Shown here: one piece after another, positions 1 through 7,709 of the stretch
Position numbering within the stretch: the first letter of the stretch is position 1
Layout of the letters: the number at the start of each line of letters is the position of its first letter
Assembly (NCBI GenBank): GCA_012521615.1
Contig: JAAYMA010000025.1
Location: 1 to 34,578, forward strand
Length of the DNA: 34,578 bases
Direction: 5' to 3'
Origin: Clostridiaceae bacterium
Lineage (GTDB): Bacteria > Bacillota > Clostridia > DSM-8532
Made by a program: the position numbers and the translations under genes
Notes under the pieces: generated by a model
Seen by the model: the letters and a program-made list of their open reading frames with translations, nothing else
Databases searched by the model: none
Told to the model about the DNA's origin: nothing

Positions 1-49
1 GAAAGATTCAGAAACAGAATATTGCATGTTATGGCTTAAATATGTACAT

Positions 50-87
50 AAAAACTGGCAGATAACCTAAATTGATCATCTGCCAGT
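50..87 (-). terminator. Rho-independent terminator (minus strand)
   Basis: A perfect 10-bp inverted repeat (ACTGGCAGAT at 54-63, ATCTGCCAGT at 78-87) is followed, reading the minus strand, by a TTTTTA run. It lies about 130 bp beyond the tRNA terminator, which implies either read-through or a separate short minus-strand transcript across 88-218. Confidence 0.65.
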
Positions 88-97
88 AATCCACGGG

Positions 98-202
98 CTA
101 TTTCATTTTACTTAGTTCAACCCCAATATTTGACGTAGAACCAATATTTATCGTGATAGATTCCGATAATACTATAGATAAACATATAATGGCGAGAGAC
201 AT
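98..202 (-). other. Possible 34-codon hydrophobic ORF between two terminators
   Basis: An ATG at 202 opens a 34-codon frame that ends with TAG at 98-100, just before the terminator at 50-87. The first half is hydrophobic (begins MSLAIICLSIVLSES) and the second half polar. There is no Shine-Dalgarno sequence in front of the ATG, so translation is doubtful. A TTGACA in the preceding terminator stem lies 18 bp from TATTTT and could act as a weak promoter for a short RNA here. I do not recognise the peptide. It could equally be non-coding RNA or chance. Confidence 0.15.
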
Positions 203-218
203 AGAAAGACAAAAATAG

Positions 219-250
219 AAAAACGAGTTGACTTATGTCAACTCGTTTTT
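219..250 (-). terminator. Terminator of the tRNA operon
   Basis: A 14-bp perfect inverted repeat (219-232 with 237-250, loop TTAT) has A-runs and T-runs at both ends, so it can stop transcription in both directions. It begins directly after the CCA end of tRNA-Glu and ends the minus-strand tRNA transcript. Confidence 0.85.
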
Positions 251-251
251 G

Positions 252-326
252 TGGTGACCCCAAGGGGATTCGAACCCCTGTTACCGCCGTGAAAGGGCGG
301 TGTCTTAACCTCTTGACCATGGGGCC
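252..326 (-). tRNA. tRNA-Glu (anticodon TTC)
   Basis: The minus strand folds into a full cloverleaf. The acceptor stem pairs GGCCCCA with TGGGGTC (one G-U), the discriminator is A, and the 3' CCA is encoded (252-254). The anticodon arm is CCGCC-CTTTCAC-GGCGG, giving anticodon TTC for glutamate. The T arm is AGGGG-TTCGAAT-CCCCT. It is the second gene of a two-tRNA operon, only 5 nt after the tRNA-Met gene, with a terminator immediately downstream. Confidence 0.95.
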
Positions 327-331
327 ATATT

Positions 332-408
332 TGGTAGCGGCGGTAGGATTCGAACCAACGACACTGCGGGTATGAACCGCATGCTCTAGCCAACTGAGCT
401 ACGCCGCC
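332..408 (-). tRNA. tRNA-Met (anticodon CAT), elongator type
   Basis: The cloverleaf starts GGCGGCG and ends CGCCGCT-A-CCA, with the CCA encoded. The anticodon arm TGCGG-TTCATAC-CCGCA gives CAT. The first acceptor pair is G-U, not the unpaired C-A of initiator tRNA, and the anticodon stem lacks the three consecutive G-C pairs of an initiator, so this is the elongator form. A CAT anticodon can also belong to lysidine-modified tRNA-Ile2, but the body resembles elongator Met. The T stem (GTTGG against CCTAC) has a U-U mismatch at its middle pair. Confidence 0.9.
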
Positions 409-441
409 ATATCGTTGCCGCTTTTTTTGCGGCGCTATTAC

Positions 442-470
442 ATAATAGCAGAAGCAGAATGGCTCGTCAA
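442..470 (-). promoter_or_regulatory. Promoter of the tRNA-Met/Glu operon
   Basis: On the minus strand TTGACG (465-470) and TATTAT (442-447) are separated by exactly 17 bp, close to the sigma-A consensus. Transcription would start about 25-30 nt before tRNA-Met. The short leader contains a GCCGC/GCGGC hairpin with an A7 loop (about 416-432). Confidence 0.8.
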
Positions 471-510
471 GTGTTTTTTGAAAATTTCTTTATAAGCAAT
501 TCATATTTTC

Positions 511-540
511 TTGATAAATTTTTTCCAAGTGTGATATTCT
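511..540 (+). promoter_or_regulatory. Candidate sigma-A promoter with extended -10
   Basis: TTGATA (511-516) is followed 18 bp later by TATTCT (535-540), which carries the upstream TG of an extended -10 (532-533). It lies about 47 bp before the DUF6062 start and diverges from the tRNA promoter. Confidence 0.45.
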
Positions 541-587
541 ATATTCATTGATAGAATAATCGATAATAAACTTAGGAGTTTTCCACA

Positions 588-1367
588 ATGAAAGAAAGAA
601 TATATACAATTCCCATAAATGATGCCTTTGATCAGGATACAGAGTGTCCGCTCTGTATATGTGAAAGAAAACTGGAAAATGATGCCCTTGAATATACACT
701 TGGTCCGTCAATGATGGAGCCTGACTCGAGAATTGAAACCAACGAAAAAGGATTTTGCCATGAACATTTTACGAAACTTTTCAATTTCGGACAGAATAAA
801 CTTCCTCTTGCACTTATGATTGACACACATTTGATGGAACAGGTCGAAGAACTTGAAAAGATATATAATAAACAAAAAGGTCGAATAATGAGGGAAAGCA
901 AAAAAAATGTCCTGGAATCTGTCCTGGATACCGTATCGGGTAAGAAAAAAGCCTCTGGAAAAATAGTGGATGTTTTTGTCGAAAAACTTGATTCTTTAGA
1001 ACAGACATGTGCTGTTTGTGACAGGTTCAGGGCGAATATGGAAAAGCTGCTTGACAATACTCTATATTTGTATGATAAAGAACCTGAATTCAAGAAAAAG
1101 TTCTTAAAGTCAAAAGGATTTTGCCTAAAACACTTAAAAGCACTGCTTAAAAAGGCTGGAGAACAATTTTCTCAGCCTAAACAGGCTGAACTGCTTCTGA
1201 ACCTTATACCCCTCGAATTAGAGGCTTTAAAGCGCGTTCAGGTAGATGTACATCATTTTACAAAAATGTTCGATTACCGGAATAAGGATGCGGACTGGAA
1301 GAATTCAAGGGATGCAGTGCCCAGGAGCATTGAAAAAATATGCGGTCCCTGTGAATTGCAAAAATAA
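588..1367 (+). CDS. DUF6062-type zinc-knuckle protein
   Basis: This 259-residue protein appears to match the clostridial DUF6062 family, whose function is not known. It has no signal peptide or membrane segment, so it should be cytoplasmic. It has an internal duplication of a metal-binding pattern: CxxC at C20/C23 with a GFCxxH motif (C57, H60), and again CxxC at C141/C144 with GFCxxH (C179, H182). A third CxxC pair (C252, C255) sits at the very C-terminus. Between the two halves is a charged, helical, lysine-rich stretch (about 85-135). The start has AGGAG 9 nt upstream. It precedes mazG by 124 bp. Some databases label such proteins as ABC transporter proteins, which nothing in this sequence supports. 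The family name is from memory; the repeated Cys/His pattern is seen directly. Confidence 0.8.
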   Translation: MKERIYTIPINDAFDQDTECPLCICERKLENDALEYTLGPSMMEPDSRIETNEKGFCHEHFTKLFNFGQNKLPLALMIDTHLMEQVEELEKIYNKQKGRIMRESKKNVLESVLDTVSGKKKASGKIVDVFVEKLDSLEQTCAVCDRFRANMEKLLDNTLYLYDKEPEFKKKFLKSKGFCLKHLKALLKKAGEQFSQPKQAELLLNLIPLELEALKRVQVDVHHFTKMFDYRNKDADWKNSRDAVPRSIEKICGPCELQK

Positions 1368-1491
1368 AAGAAACAATCTGCAGATATATGCTGAAACTTT
1401 ATCATAAAGAATGCGGCAAGATAACTCGGTTTATACAAAAATAAAAAATGTCAGAAACTGATTTAAAGCGGCAGAAAGGGAAGTAAGCAAC

Positions 1492-2283
1492 ATGAAGAAA
1501 GACAGATACACATACCAGGATTTATTAAAAATCATGGAAATTTTAAGGTCTCCCGAAGGATGTCCCTGGGACAGGGAACAGGATCATGAAACATTGAAAA
1601 GATACCTTATTGAAGAAGCTTATGAAGTTTTGGAGGCAATAGACCAGAAAAAACCGGAAAAATTATGTGATGAGCTGGGTGATCTTCTTCTCCAGGTGGT
1701 GTTTCATGCTCAGGTTGCCAAGGAAAATGGGCAGTTTGATATGGATGATGTAGTCCATGGTATCAGCTCAAAAATGGTAAGCCGTCATCGCCATGTTTTC
1801 GGCGGCGAAGAAGCCGAGACGGCAGATGACGTAATGAAAATCTGGGAAGACGTAAAAAAAGAAGAGAAAGGATTTAAGACCTATACTCAGACACTTAAGG
1901 ATGTTCCTCCTAATCTTCCTGCTCTTATGAGAAGCTATAAAGTTCAGCAAAAGGCTGCACGCGTAGGTTTTGACTGGGATGACATTGAGGATGCATTCAA
2001 GAAAATCGAGGAGGAAGCCCTGGAACTTAAAGAAGCCTATAAAAATGGCAGCAAGGCTGATATGGAAGAAGAACTTGGAGACCTTCTTTTTGCAGTGGTC
2101 AATGTTTCACGGTTCATGAAAGTGCAGCCCGAACTGGCTCTTTCAGCTACTGTGAACAAATTTATAAGAAGGTTCGAATATATTGAAGAAAAGGCAAAAG
2201 AGCAGGGAAAATCTCTGGATGAAATGTCTCTTGAAGAGATGGATGATTTGTGGAATTTGTGCAAGAAAAACGAGAATGAATAA
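1492..2283 (+). CDS. mazG: Nucleoside triphosphate pyrophosphohydrolase MazG
   Basis: MazG hydrolyses (d)NTPs to the monophosphate and pyrophosphate and is thought to clean the nucleotide pool and temper the stringent response. At 263 residues it has the full two-domain length. Both all-alpha domains show the Mg-binding EExxE...ExxD pattern: EEAYE at 41-45 with DELGDLL at 60-66, and EEEALELKEA at 173-182 with EELGDLL at about 193-199. The GCPWDREQ motif (23-30) is typical of the family. The B. subtilis counterpart YabN also carries an N-terminal methylase domain, which is absent here, so this is the E. coli-like short form. It opens the conserved mazG-rqcP-yabP-yabQ-divIC cluster. The ribosome binding site is a modest GGGAAG. 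Confidence 0.95.
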   Translation: MKKDRYTYQDLLKIMEILRSPEGCPWDREQDHETLKRYLIEEAYEVLEAIDQKKPEKLCDELGDLLLQVVFHAQVAKENGQFDMDDVVHGISSKMVSRHRHVFGGEEAETADDVMKIWEDVKKEEKGFKTYTQTLKDVPPNLPALMRSYKVQQKAARVGFDWDDIEDAFKKIEEEALELKEAYKNGSKADMEEELGDLLFAVVNVSRFMKVQPELALSATVNKFIRRFEYIEEKAKEQGKSLDEMSLEEMDDLWNLCKKNENE

Positions 2284-2306
2284 TAAAGTTATAAGGGGAG
2301 AAATCA

Positions 2307-2546
2307 ATGCGAATTGATAAATTCTTAAAGGTCAGCCGTATTATAAAAAGAAGGACTTTGGCAAATGAAGCATGCTCAAAAGAAAGAGTGACCATCAACG
2401 GAAAAATTGCCAAGCCGGGTACAGAAGTAAAAGTGGGAGATATTGTCGAAATCCGTTTTGGAGAAAATATTACCCGTATAAAGGTTTTAAAATTATCAGA
2501 GCATGTTAAAAAAGAAGAAAGTGCGCAAATGTACGAACTCCTGTGA
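2307..2546 (+). CDS. rqcP: S4-domain ribosome quality-control factor RqcP (YabO)
   Basis: This is a 79-residue S4 RNA-binding protein starting MRIDKFLKVSRIIKRR, the hallmark of the YabO/HslR family. In Firmicutes RqcP binds stalled 50S subunits with RqcH and assists C-terminal alanine tailing of stuck nascent chains. The S4 fold covers about residues 1-55, with the family pattern NEAC...VTINGKIAKPGTEVKVGD. The start follows mazG by 23 bp with AAGGGGAG about 6 nt upstream, so the two are probably cotranscribed. Gene order matches B. subtilis yabN-yabO. The stop codon lies in the loop of the terminator hairpin that follows. Confidence 0.93.
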   Translation: MRIDKFLKVSRIIKRRTLANEACSKERVTINGKIAKPGTEVKVGDIVEIRFGENITRIKVLKLSEHVKKEESAQMYELL

Positions 2547-2566
2547 AATCAGGAGTTTTTTATTTT
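2536..2566 (+). terminator. Terminator overlapping the end of rqcP
   Basis: AACTCCTG (2536-2543) pairs with CAGGAGTT (2550-2557) and is followed by a T-rich run. The TGA stop of rqcP (2544-2546) is in the hairpin loop. It separates the housekeeping genes mazG-rqcP from the sporulation genes yabP-yabQ. Confidence 0.85.
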
Positions 2567-2583
2567 GTGATTTCTATGTAATG

Positions 2584-2613
2584 GTAATAAGGTCCAAGGC
2601 TTGTGCATAAAAA
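2584..2613 (+). promoter_or_regulatory. Possible sigma-E-like promoter of yabP
   Basis: GTAATAA (2584-2590) and CATAAAAA (2606-2613), 15 bp apart, loosely resemble the mother-cell sigma-E pattern. In B. subtilis yabP and yabQ depend on sigma-E, and the terminator just upstream implies a separate promoter. The match is weak. Confidence 0.3.
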
Positions 2614-2671
2614 TCAAAGGGCGGAGTATTAAAGTATCCGGCTTAAAAGGATTGTTCAAGGAGGTGCTGCT

Positions 2672-2962
2672 ATGGCTGAGGAACGTAAGGTTTATGAACA
2701 GCGCTCGCAAAACATAATTCTCAAGGATCGAAGACGGCTTATGATATCTGGAGTAAATCAAGTTGAGAGCTTTAACGAGGATTGCATCGTACTGGATACT
2801 GAACTTGGAATTTTGATAGTAAGAGGAATGGGAATGCATATTAATAAATTTAATGTAGAGACATCAGAGATAGATGTTGAGGGAGATATAGGCGCATTTG
2901 AATACCTGGACAATGGTGCACCTCAAAGAAAAGGAGGCTTCTTCTCGGGGCTTTTCAGATAG
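2672..2962 (+). CDS. yabP: Sporulation protein YabP
   Basis: This 96-residue protein has the YabP/YqfC fold seen in spore formers; B. subtilis YabP is made in the mother cell and is linked to spore coat and cortex morphogenesis. The conserved core is RRRLMISGVNQVESFNE followed by ILIVRGMGMHINKFN and GDIGAFEY. It is basic at both ends, with no membrane segment. The start has a strong AAGGAGG 7 nt upstream. It is followed 13 bp later by yabQ, the usual partner. A terminator upstream suggests this pair has its own promoter. Confidence 0.93.
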   Translation: MAEERKVYEQRSQNIILKDRRRLMISGVNQVESFNEDCIVLDTELGILIVRGMGMHINKFNVETSEIDVEGDIGAFEYLDNGAPQRKGGFFSGLFR

Positions 2963-2975
2963 AGGGGCTATAAAT

Positions 2976-3452
2976 ATGCAAAATCACGTAATGTATGAAC
3001 TGACAGTATTTGGTGGAGCTGGAGCTGCCGGAATACTCATAGCTTTTTTATATGACCTTTTCAGATTAAAGCGCCGGTTTATAAGAACCAAAACTGCATT
3101 GATCCATATAGAAGATATAATATACTGGATATGTGCAGCAATTATTCTGTTTTTGTCTTCCTATATTTTAAGCAGTGGAGAAACCAGGGGTTATTTTTTT
3201 ATTGGGACCATAACAGGCGCTCTTACATATGCAGGGTTATTTAGTAAGCCGGTCATATGGCTTCTTACCCAAATTATAAGGATAGTGCTTTGGCCAATAT
3301 ATAAGATTGTAATGTTTCTCAGGCCTGTTTTTCGTATTATGAATCTCAAGTGCAGACGGGTGATGGGAAAAATAAAATACCTGGGTGCACTTGAAGGATA
3401 CAGGTTTCGGGTAAATTTTATGCGCTTGCGCAATACTTTTACGAAAAAATAA
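2976..3452 (+). CDS. yabQ: Spore cortex biosynthesis membrane protein YabQ
   Basis: YabQ is a mother-cell membrane protein needed for the spore cortex in B. subtilis. This 158-residue version has three or four hydrophobic segments: about 8-27, 45-65, 70-92 and 95-115. The basic segment LYDLFRLKRRF after the first one is typical of the family, and the C-terminal 40 residues are strongly basic. The open frame extends upstream to 2898, inside yabP, but the ATG at 2976 is preceded by AGAGGGG 8 nt away and gives the normal family N-terminus, so I use it. Confidence 0.88.
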   Translation: MQNHVMYELTVFGGAGAAGILIAFLYDLFRLKRRFIRTKTALIHIEDIIYWICAAIILFLSSYILSSGETRGYFFIGTITGALTYAGLFSKPVIWLLTQIIRIVLWPIYKIVMFLRPVFRIMNLKCRRVMGKIKYLGALEGYRFRVNFMRLRNTFTKK

Positions 3453-3518
3453 ACTGGAAACATAAGGTCATCAAATTATGTATATATGGACTAAAAACTG
3501 TTACGGACTGGAGTAATG

Positions 3519-3527
3519 TGGTATAAT
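3519..3527 (+). promoter_or_regulatory. Extended -10 promoter of divIC
   Basis: TGGTATAAT (3519-3527) is a perfect extended -10 element 46 bp before the divIC start. The -35 region is poor, as is common when TGn is present. Confidence 0.5.
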
Positions 3528-3573
3528 CTGAATATACAGATATTCTTTACTAAAGAAAAAAGGTGATCAGTTC

Positions 3574-3858
3574 ATGGCTGGACGAAAGACAAGAAAAGGC
3601 TGGTGGATGATGCCGCTACTGGCGTTTATGCTTCTGTACGGCGCTATTACTTATACATCACAGTCAGAGGAACTATATTTGATTAACCTTAAGATAACAG
3701 AGCTTGAACAGAAAATTGAGAAAGAAAAAGAGATAAAAAGAAATTTGCAGAAGCAGAAAGAGGAAATCTCCAGTGAGGAGAGTATTGAAAAGCTTGCCCG
3801 TGAAAAACTTGGAATGGTCAAAGATGGAGAGAAAATTTTTATAGATATAAATAAATGA
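3574..3858 (+). CDS. divIC: Septum formation initiator DivIC (FtsB-like)
   Basis: This 94-residue bitopic protein has a short basic cytoplasmic end (residues 1-10), one transmembrane helix (about 11-28) and an extracytoplasmic leucine-zipper coiled coil (about 33-70). It ends in the family motif SIEKLAREKLGMVKDGE. DivIC pairs with FtsL and DivIB in the divisome and helps switch on septal peptidoglycan synthesis. It closes the mazG-rqcP-yabP-yabQ-divIC cluster. The ribosome binding site is AAAGGTGA. A palindrome follows at 3869. Confidence 0.92.
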   Translation: MAGRKTRKGWWMMPLLAFMLLYGAITYTSQSEELYLINLKITELEQKIEKEKEIKRNLQKQKEEISSEESIEKLAREKLGMVKDGEKIFIDINK

Positions 3859-3868
3859 TTATTATTGA

Positions 3869-3896
3869 TACAGGGGACACAGAACTGTCCCCTGTA
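3869..3896. repeat. GGGGACA palindrome (REP-like) between convergent genes
   Basis: TACAGGGGACA (3869-3879) pairs perfectly with TGTCCCCTGTA (3886-3896) around a 6-nt loop. No T-run follows on either strand, so it is not a classic terminator, although it lies between the convergent ends of divIC and ldh. The GGGGACAG core recurs at 27315-27321. Confidence 0.6.
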
Positions 3897-3916
3897 CTAT
3901 TGCTGTCATATTAATA

Positions 3917-4873
3917 TCAGATTTTCAGTTCCTTTATAACAGCCTTTAGCGTCTCAGCTGATTTATGCAGCAACTTATATTCTTCGTCACTCAAAGGCAC
4001 TTCCAGAACCCTTTTTTTGCCGCTTCGGCCGACAATGGTAGGAACGCTTATAGATACATCATTTAAACCGTATTGTCCATCCATAATGCTTGAGACCGTA
4101 AGTATGGAGTTTTCATCCCTTACAATTGTCTCAGCAATCCGTTCGACGGCAAGAGCTACTGCAAAATATGTTGCGCCTTTTGCATTAATAATTTCGTAGG
4201 CAGAGTTTTTGACTTGTTCAAAAATCATTTGTCTGTTTTGATGATCTTTGCAGCAGCCACAGGAATCGCAATACATATCTATTGGCATTCCGGCAATGGA
4301 AGTAAGGCTCCAGGCAGCGAGCTCGGTATCCCCATGTTCACCCAGTATATACCCATGCACATTACGGGCATCTACTCCTGTATGCTCTCCGAGCAGGTAT
4401 CTGAAACGGGCAGTGTCAAGAACAGTGCCCGAGCCCATAACTTTGTCCGCCGGAAAACCTGACAGCTTCCAGGTGACATAGGTCAAAATATCCACCGGGT
4501 TGGTCACTACCAGCAAAATCGTATCCTCGGGACTATTGTATTTAATGACATTACTGATTATATCCCTGAAAACCTCAGTGTTTTTGTGGACCAGATCTAT
4601 TCTGGTCTCACCTTCTTTCTGGTTCGCCCCGGCAGTGATAATTATCAAATCCGAACCCTTGCTGTCTTCATAAGTGCCCTGATAAATTTTAGCCGGCTTG
4701 GCGAAGGGAATTCCATGATTCAAATCCATCACTTCGCCGCGGGCTTTTGTTTCGTTAATATCGATGATTACCAGTTCGGAAAAAAGACCGTTGAGCATAA
4801 GTGTGTATGCCGTGGTGGATCCTACAAAACCTGCGCCTATAATTGTAGCCTTATTGACATCTTTTTTTATCAT
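3917..4873 (-). CDS. ldh: L-lactate dehydrogenase
   Basis: It reduces pyruvate to L-lactate with NADH, a fermentative electron sink. The 318-residue chain has the Rossmann motif GAGFVGS (13-19), a substrate loop with Q85 and R91 (in NQKEGETR), the proton-relay pair D153 and H180 (GEHGD), and R156. Glutamine at position 85 marks lactate rather than malate specificity. A Cys cluster CDSCGCC (202-208) sits in a surface loop. The frame stays open to an ATG at 4918 inside glnS, but ATG 4873 has AAGGGCGG 7 nt upstream and gives the standard N-terminus. It follows glnS by 31 bp and is probably cotranscribed with it. Clostridial enzymes of this type are often activated by fructose-1,6-bisphosphate; that is family knowledge, not visible here. 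Confidence 0.95.
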   Translation of the reverse strand: MIKKDVNKATIIGAGFVGSTTAYTLMLNGLFSELVIIDINETKARGEVMDLNHGIPFAKPAKIYQGTYEDSKGSDLIIITAGANQKEGETRIDLVHKNTEVFRDIISNVIKYNSPEDTILLVVTNPVDILTYVTWKLSGFPADKVMGSGTVLDTARFRYLLGEHTGVDARNVHGYILGEHGDTELAAWSLTSIAGMPIDMYCDSCGCCKDHQNRQMIFEQVKNSAYEIINAKGATYFAVALAVERIAETIVRDENSILTVSSIMDGQYGLNDVSISVPTIVGRSGKKRVLEVPLSDEEYKLLHKSAETLKAVIKELKI

Positions 4874-4904
4874 TTTTCTACCGCCCTTCATAAACCTGCT
4901 TCTG

Positions 4905-6581
4905 TTATTTTGAAGCAATTTTTGCCCAAGTATCTTTTAATCCGACGGTTCTGTTAAAGACCAATGCATCAGGTCTGCTGTCTACATTATCAACACAGAA
5001 ATAGCCCAAACGCAGGAACTGGAACTTTTCTTCAGGTTGTGCTTCTTTCAGGGATGGTTCCAGTTTGCAATTCTTCAGTACGATAAGGGATTCAGGGTTT
5101 AGATTATCCTTGAAATCCCCGCCTTCCGGAACATCGTCCGGATTTTCAACATTGAACAGCATGTCGTAAAGACGTACTTCAGCATCAATTGCATGTTTGG
5201 CTGAAACCCAGTGTATTGTGCCTCTGACCTTTCTGCCGTCGGGGGATTCACCGCCGCGGGAGGCAGGATCATAGGTCGCACGGATAAGGGTTACTTTTCC
5301 GTTTTCATCGGTCTCATAGCCTGTACATTTTATAAAGTAGGCATTTTTAAGCCGTACTTCCCCGCCAGGTTTAAGCCTGAAATATTTTCTGGGCGGATCT
5401 ATCATAAAGTCGTCTTCTTCAATATAAATATCCCTGGAAAAAGGAACTTTACGGGTGCCTTTTGAAGGATCTTCAGGGTTATTCTCCACATCGAACTCTT
5501 CAACCAGATCCTCAGGGTAGTTTTCAATAACAACCTTAACAGGTCTTAAAACAGCCATCCTTCGATCTGCAACTTTATTTAAGTGATCCCTTACACAATG
5601 CTCCAGAAGCCCCCAGTCAACAACACTGTTGGTCCTGGAGATTCCTATCAGATCTATAAAGTTACGAATGGATTCGGGTGTAAAGCCACGGCGCCTTAAA
5701 CCGCTAAGGGTAGGCATTCTGGGATCGTTCCAACCTGAAACATAACCTCCTTCAACAAGTTCACGCAATTTGCGCTTGCTGAGTACTGTATGGGTGATGT
5801 TCAGCCTTGCAAATTCATACTGACGAGGCGGGTTGGGTATTTCTAATTTTTCAAGGAACCATTCGTATAAAGGTCTGTTGTTTGCAAATTCAATGGAGCA
5901 AAGGGAATGGGTTATACCTTCAATTGCATCCTGCAAAGGATGTGCAAAATCATACATGGGATATATGCACCATTTGTCCCCCGTTCTGTGATGGGGCTCT
6001 TTTTTGATGCGGTAGATAACCGGATCCCTGAAATTTATATTAGGGGAAGCCATATCTATTTTGGCCCGCAGAACTTTTTCGCCGGATTCAAATTCGCCGT
6101 TCTTCATGCGTTCAAACAAATCCAGATTTTCTTCAATGCTTCTGTTCCGCCATGGACTTTCTTTTCCGGGCTCAGTCAGAGTGCCGCGATATTCACGGAT
6201 TTGGTCAGCGTCAAGATCATCTACATATGCCAGCCCCTTTTTAATCAGCTCAACGGCATAATCGTAGAGTTTGTCAAAATAATCAGAACCGTAGTATACG
6301 CGGTCGCCAAAATCAAATCCCATCCATTTTATATCTTTTATAATAGCATTGACATACTTGACATCTTCTTTTTCGGGATTGGTATCGTCAAAGCGAAGAT
6401 TACACTTCCCGCCATATTTTTCGGCTATTCCAAAATCGATGCACATTGCCTTTGTATGCCCTATATGAAGATAACCATTGGGTTCGGGCGGGAAACGTGT
6501 TTGTATCTCTTTCACGCGTCCTGTTCTCAAATCTTCTTCAACTATTTCTTCAATAAAGTTTTTGGATTTTTCTTCTGCCAT
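4905..6581 (-). CDS. glnS: Glutaminyl-tRNA synthetase
   Basis: GlnS charges tRNA-Gln directly with glutamine. The 558-residue protein has the class I signatures: HIGH at 39-42 in YLHIGHTK, and the KMSKS equivalent VLSKR (266-270). The two beta-barrel anticodon-binding domains follow (about 335-550), with [10 protein letters not shown] at the barrel entry. Many Firmicutes lack GlnS and use GatCAB, so its presence is informative, though it is common in this clostridial group. A GTG at 6590 is in frame, but AAGAGGCG abuts it. ATG 6581 has correct spacing to that sequence, so I use it. A good promoter is at 6653-6681. No T-box leader was seen. Confidence 0.96.
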   Translation of the reverse strand: MAEEKSKNFIEEIVEEDLRTGRVKEIQTRFPPEPNGYLHIGHTKAMCIDFGIAEKYGGKCNLRFDDTNPEKEDVKYVNAIIKDIKWMGFDFGDRVYYGSDYFDKLYDYAVELIKKGLAYVDDLDADQIREYRGTLTEPGKESPWRNRSIEENLDLFERMKNGEFESGEKVLRAKIDMASPNINFRDPVIYRIKKEPHHRTGDKWCIYPMYDFAHPLQDAIEGITHSLCSIEFANNRPLYEWFLEKLEIPNPPRQYEFARLNITHTVLSKRKLRELVEGGYVSGWNDPRMPTLSGLRRRGFTPESIRNFIDLIGISRTNSVVDWGLLEHCVRDHLNKVADRRMAVLRPVKVVIENYPEDLVEEFDVENNPEDPSKGTRKVPFSRDIYIEEDDFMIDPPRKYFRLKPGGEVRLKNAYFIKCTGYETDENGKVTLIRATYDPASRGGESPDGRKVRGTIHWVSAKHAIDAEVRLYDMLFNVENPDDVPEGGDFKDNLNPESLIVLKNCKLEPSLKEAQPEEKFQFLRLGYFCVDNVDSRPDALVFNRTVGLKDTWAKIASK

Positions 6582-6652
6582 ATTATCCACGCCTCTTATC
6601 TAATATTTGGGTAAAACCCTTCAATTCGCTAAATTATTAGCTTTTATTGGTT

Positions 6653-6681
6653 ATTATAAGCCAGAATCTGATTAAAGTAAA
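6653..6681 (-). promoter_or_regulatory. Sigma-A promoter of glnS-ldh
   Basis: Reading the minus strand, TTTACT (6676-6681) is followed after 17 bp by a perfect TATAAT (6653-6658). This gives a leader of about 65 nt before the glnS ATG and makes glnS-ldh a transcription unit separate from argCB. Confidence 0.7.
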
Positions 6682-6713
6682 CATGGCTGACTTAATGAAA
6701 TCAAGTGTTTGAG

Positions 6714-7622
6714 TTACAGTAATTTCTCCCTCTCATGATAAGGGTGCATGGTTTTGGTTATCATTGTTCCTATACCTTTATTGGTGAAAATCTCAAGTAA
6801 AATACAATGGGGGATACGACCATCTATAATATGGGATCTTTTAACGCCGTTTTCAACAGCACGGACACAGCCCAGTACTTTGGGAATCATGCCGCCGACT
6901 ATGGTGCCTTCCTGTATGAGTTTTTGAACCTCGTCACTGGTAATGGCATACAGTATTTCGCCATCAGATGTTCTGACACCTTCGACATCGGTCAGAAGAA
7001 TAAGTTTTTCAGCTTTCAAGGCAATTGATAGCTCGGCTGCAACAGTATCTGCATTAATATTGTAACTTTGACCGTTTTCATCAGTACCTACGGGTGCAAC
7101 AACAGGAATGTACTGGTCTTTTGCCAGAAGTTCAAGGGCATGGGTGTTTATGCTGGTGATTTTTCCGACATATCCCAGGTCAACTTTCTGACCGTCAATT
7201 TCTTCATAATGTTTTTCGCATTGGATGAGCATGTCGTCCACACCACTGATGCCTATAGCCTTTCCGCCTTTCTGGTTAATTAAAGAGACAATTTCCTTGT
7301 TGGTTTTTCCAACCAGAACCATCTGAGCTATTTCCATGGTTTTGGCATCAGTTTTCCTAAGTCCGTTAATAAATTCCGATTCTATATTAAAAGACTTAAG
7401 AGCCTTTGAGATATCAGGACCTCCGCCATGTACAATAACAGGGTTTAAGCCAATATATTTCAATAGTGTAATATCTTCTACAACACAATTTTTAAGCTCC
7501 TCTGTAATCATGGCACTGCCGCCGTATTTTATAACTACTGTTTTTCCGGCCAGTGCCTGTATATAGGGCAGGGCTTCTATTAATATTTCTGCTTTTTTTA
7601 TTATTTCAGAATAGTTAACCAT
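6714..7622 (-). CDS. argB: Acetylglutamate kinase
   Basis: ArgB phosphorylates N-acetylglutamate with ATP, step two of arginine synthesis. This 302-residue protein has the amino-acid kinase landmarks: KYGGSAM (32-38), HGGGPD (65-70), the substrate loop with [10 protein letters not shown] (about 188-197) and the lysine-bearing GGMIPKV (about 242-248) near the nucleotide site. The N-terminal helix (about 3-25) is the extension that in hexameric, arginine-inhibited enzymes interlaces dimers, so feedback inhibition is plausible. The start has AAAGGT upstream. It follows argC by 87 bp on the same strand. Confidence 0.96.
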   Translation of the reverse strand: MVNYSEIIKKAEILIEALPYIQALAGKTVVIKYGGSAMITEELKNCVVEDITLLKYIGLNPVIVHGGGPDISKALKSFNIESEFINGLRKTDAKTMEIAQMVLVGKTNKEIVSLINQKGGKAIGISGVDDMLIQCEKHYEEIDGQKVDLGYVGKITSINTHALELLAKDQYIPVVAPVGTDENGQSYNINADTVAAELSIALKAEKLILLTDVEGVRTSDGEILYAITSDEVQKLIQEGTIVGGMIPKVLGCVRAVENGVKRSHIIDGRIPHCILLEIFTNKGIGTMITKTMHPYHEREKLL

Positions 7623-7709
7623 TTTATTCTACCTTTCATTGTTTTCTTCATTTTCAGGACATTTATTCAGAACATCCATTATAGAATTAATTATTTATAT
7701 ATACAAGAT

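Noticed and set aside
332-408. Initiator tRNA-Met or tRNA-Ile2(CAT)
   Set aside because: The first acceptor pair is G-U rather than C-A, and the anticodon stem lacks three G-C pairs, so it is not an initiator. The body resembles elongator Met rather than Ile2.
4874-4918. A longer ldh starting inside glnS
   Set aside because: The extra 15 residues are not part of the LDH fold, and the ATG at 4873 is preceded by AAGGGCGG at good spacing.
5907-6614. A 235-codon plus-strand ORF opposite glnS
   Set aside because: It is a shadow: glnS has all its family motifs on the other strand, and the antisense frame has no ribosome binding site or recognisable domain.
6591-6713. T-box leader upstream of glnS
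   Set aside because: There is only about 65 nt of leader after a good promoter, and no conserved T-box sequence or specifier stem was seen.
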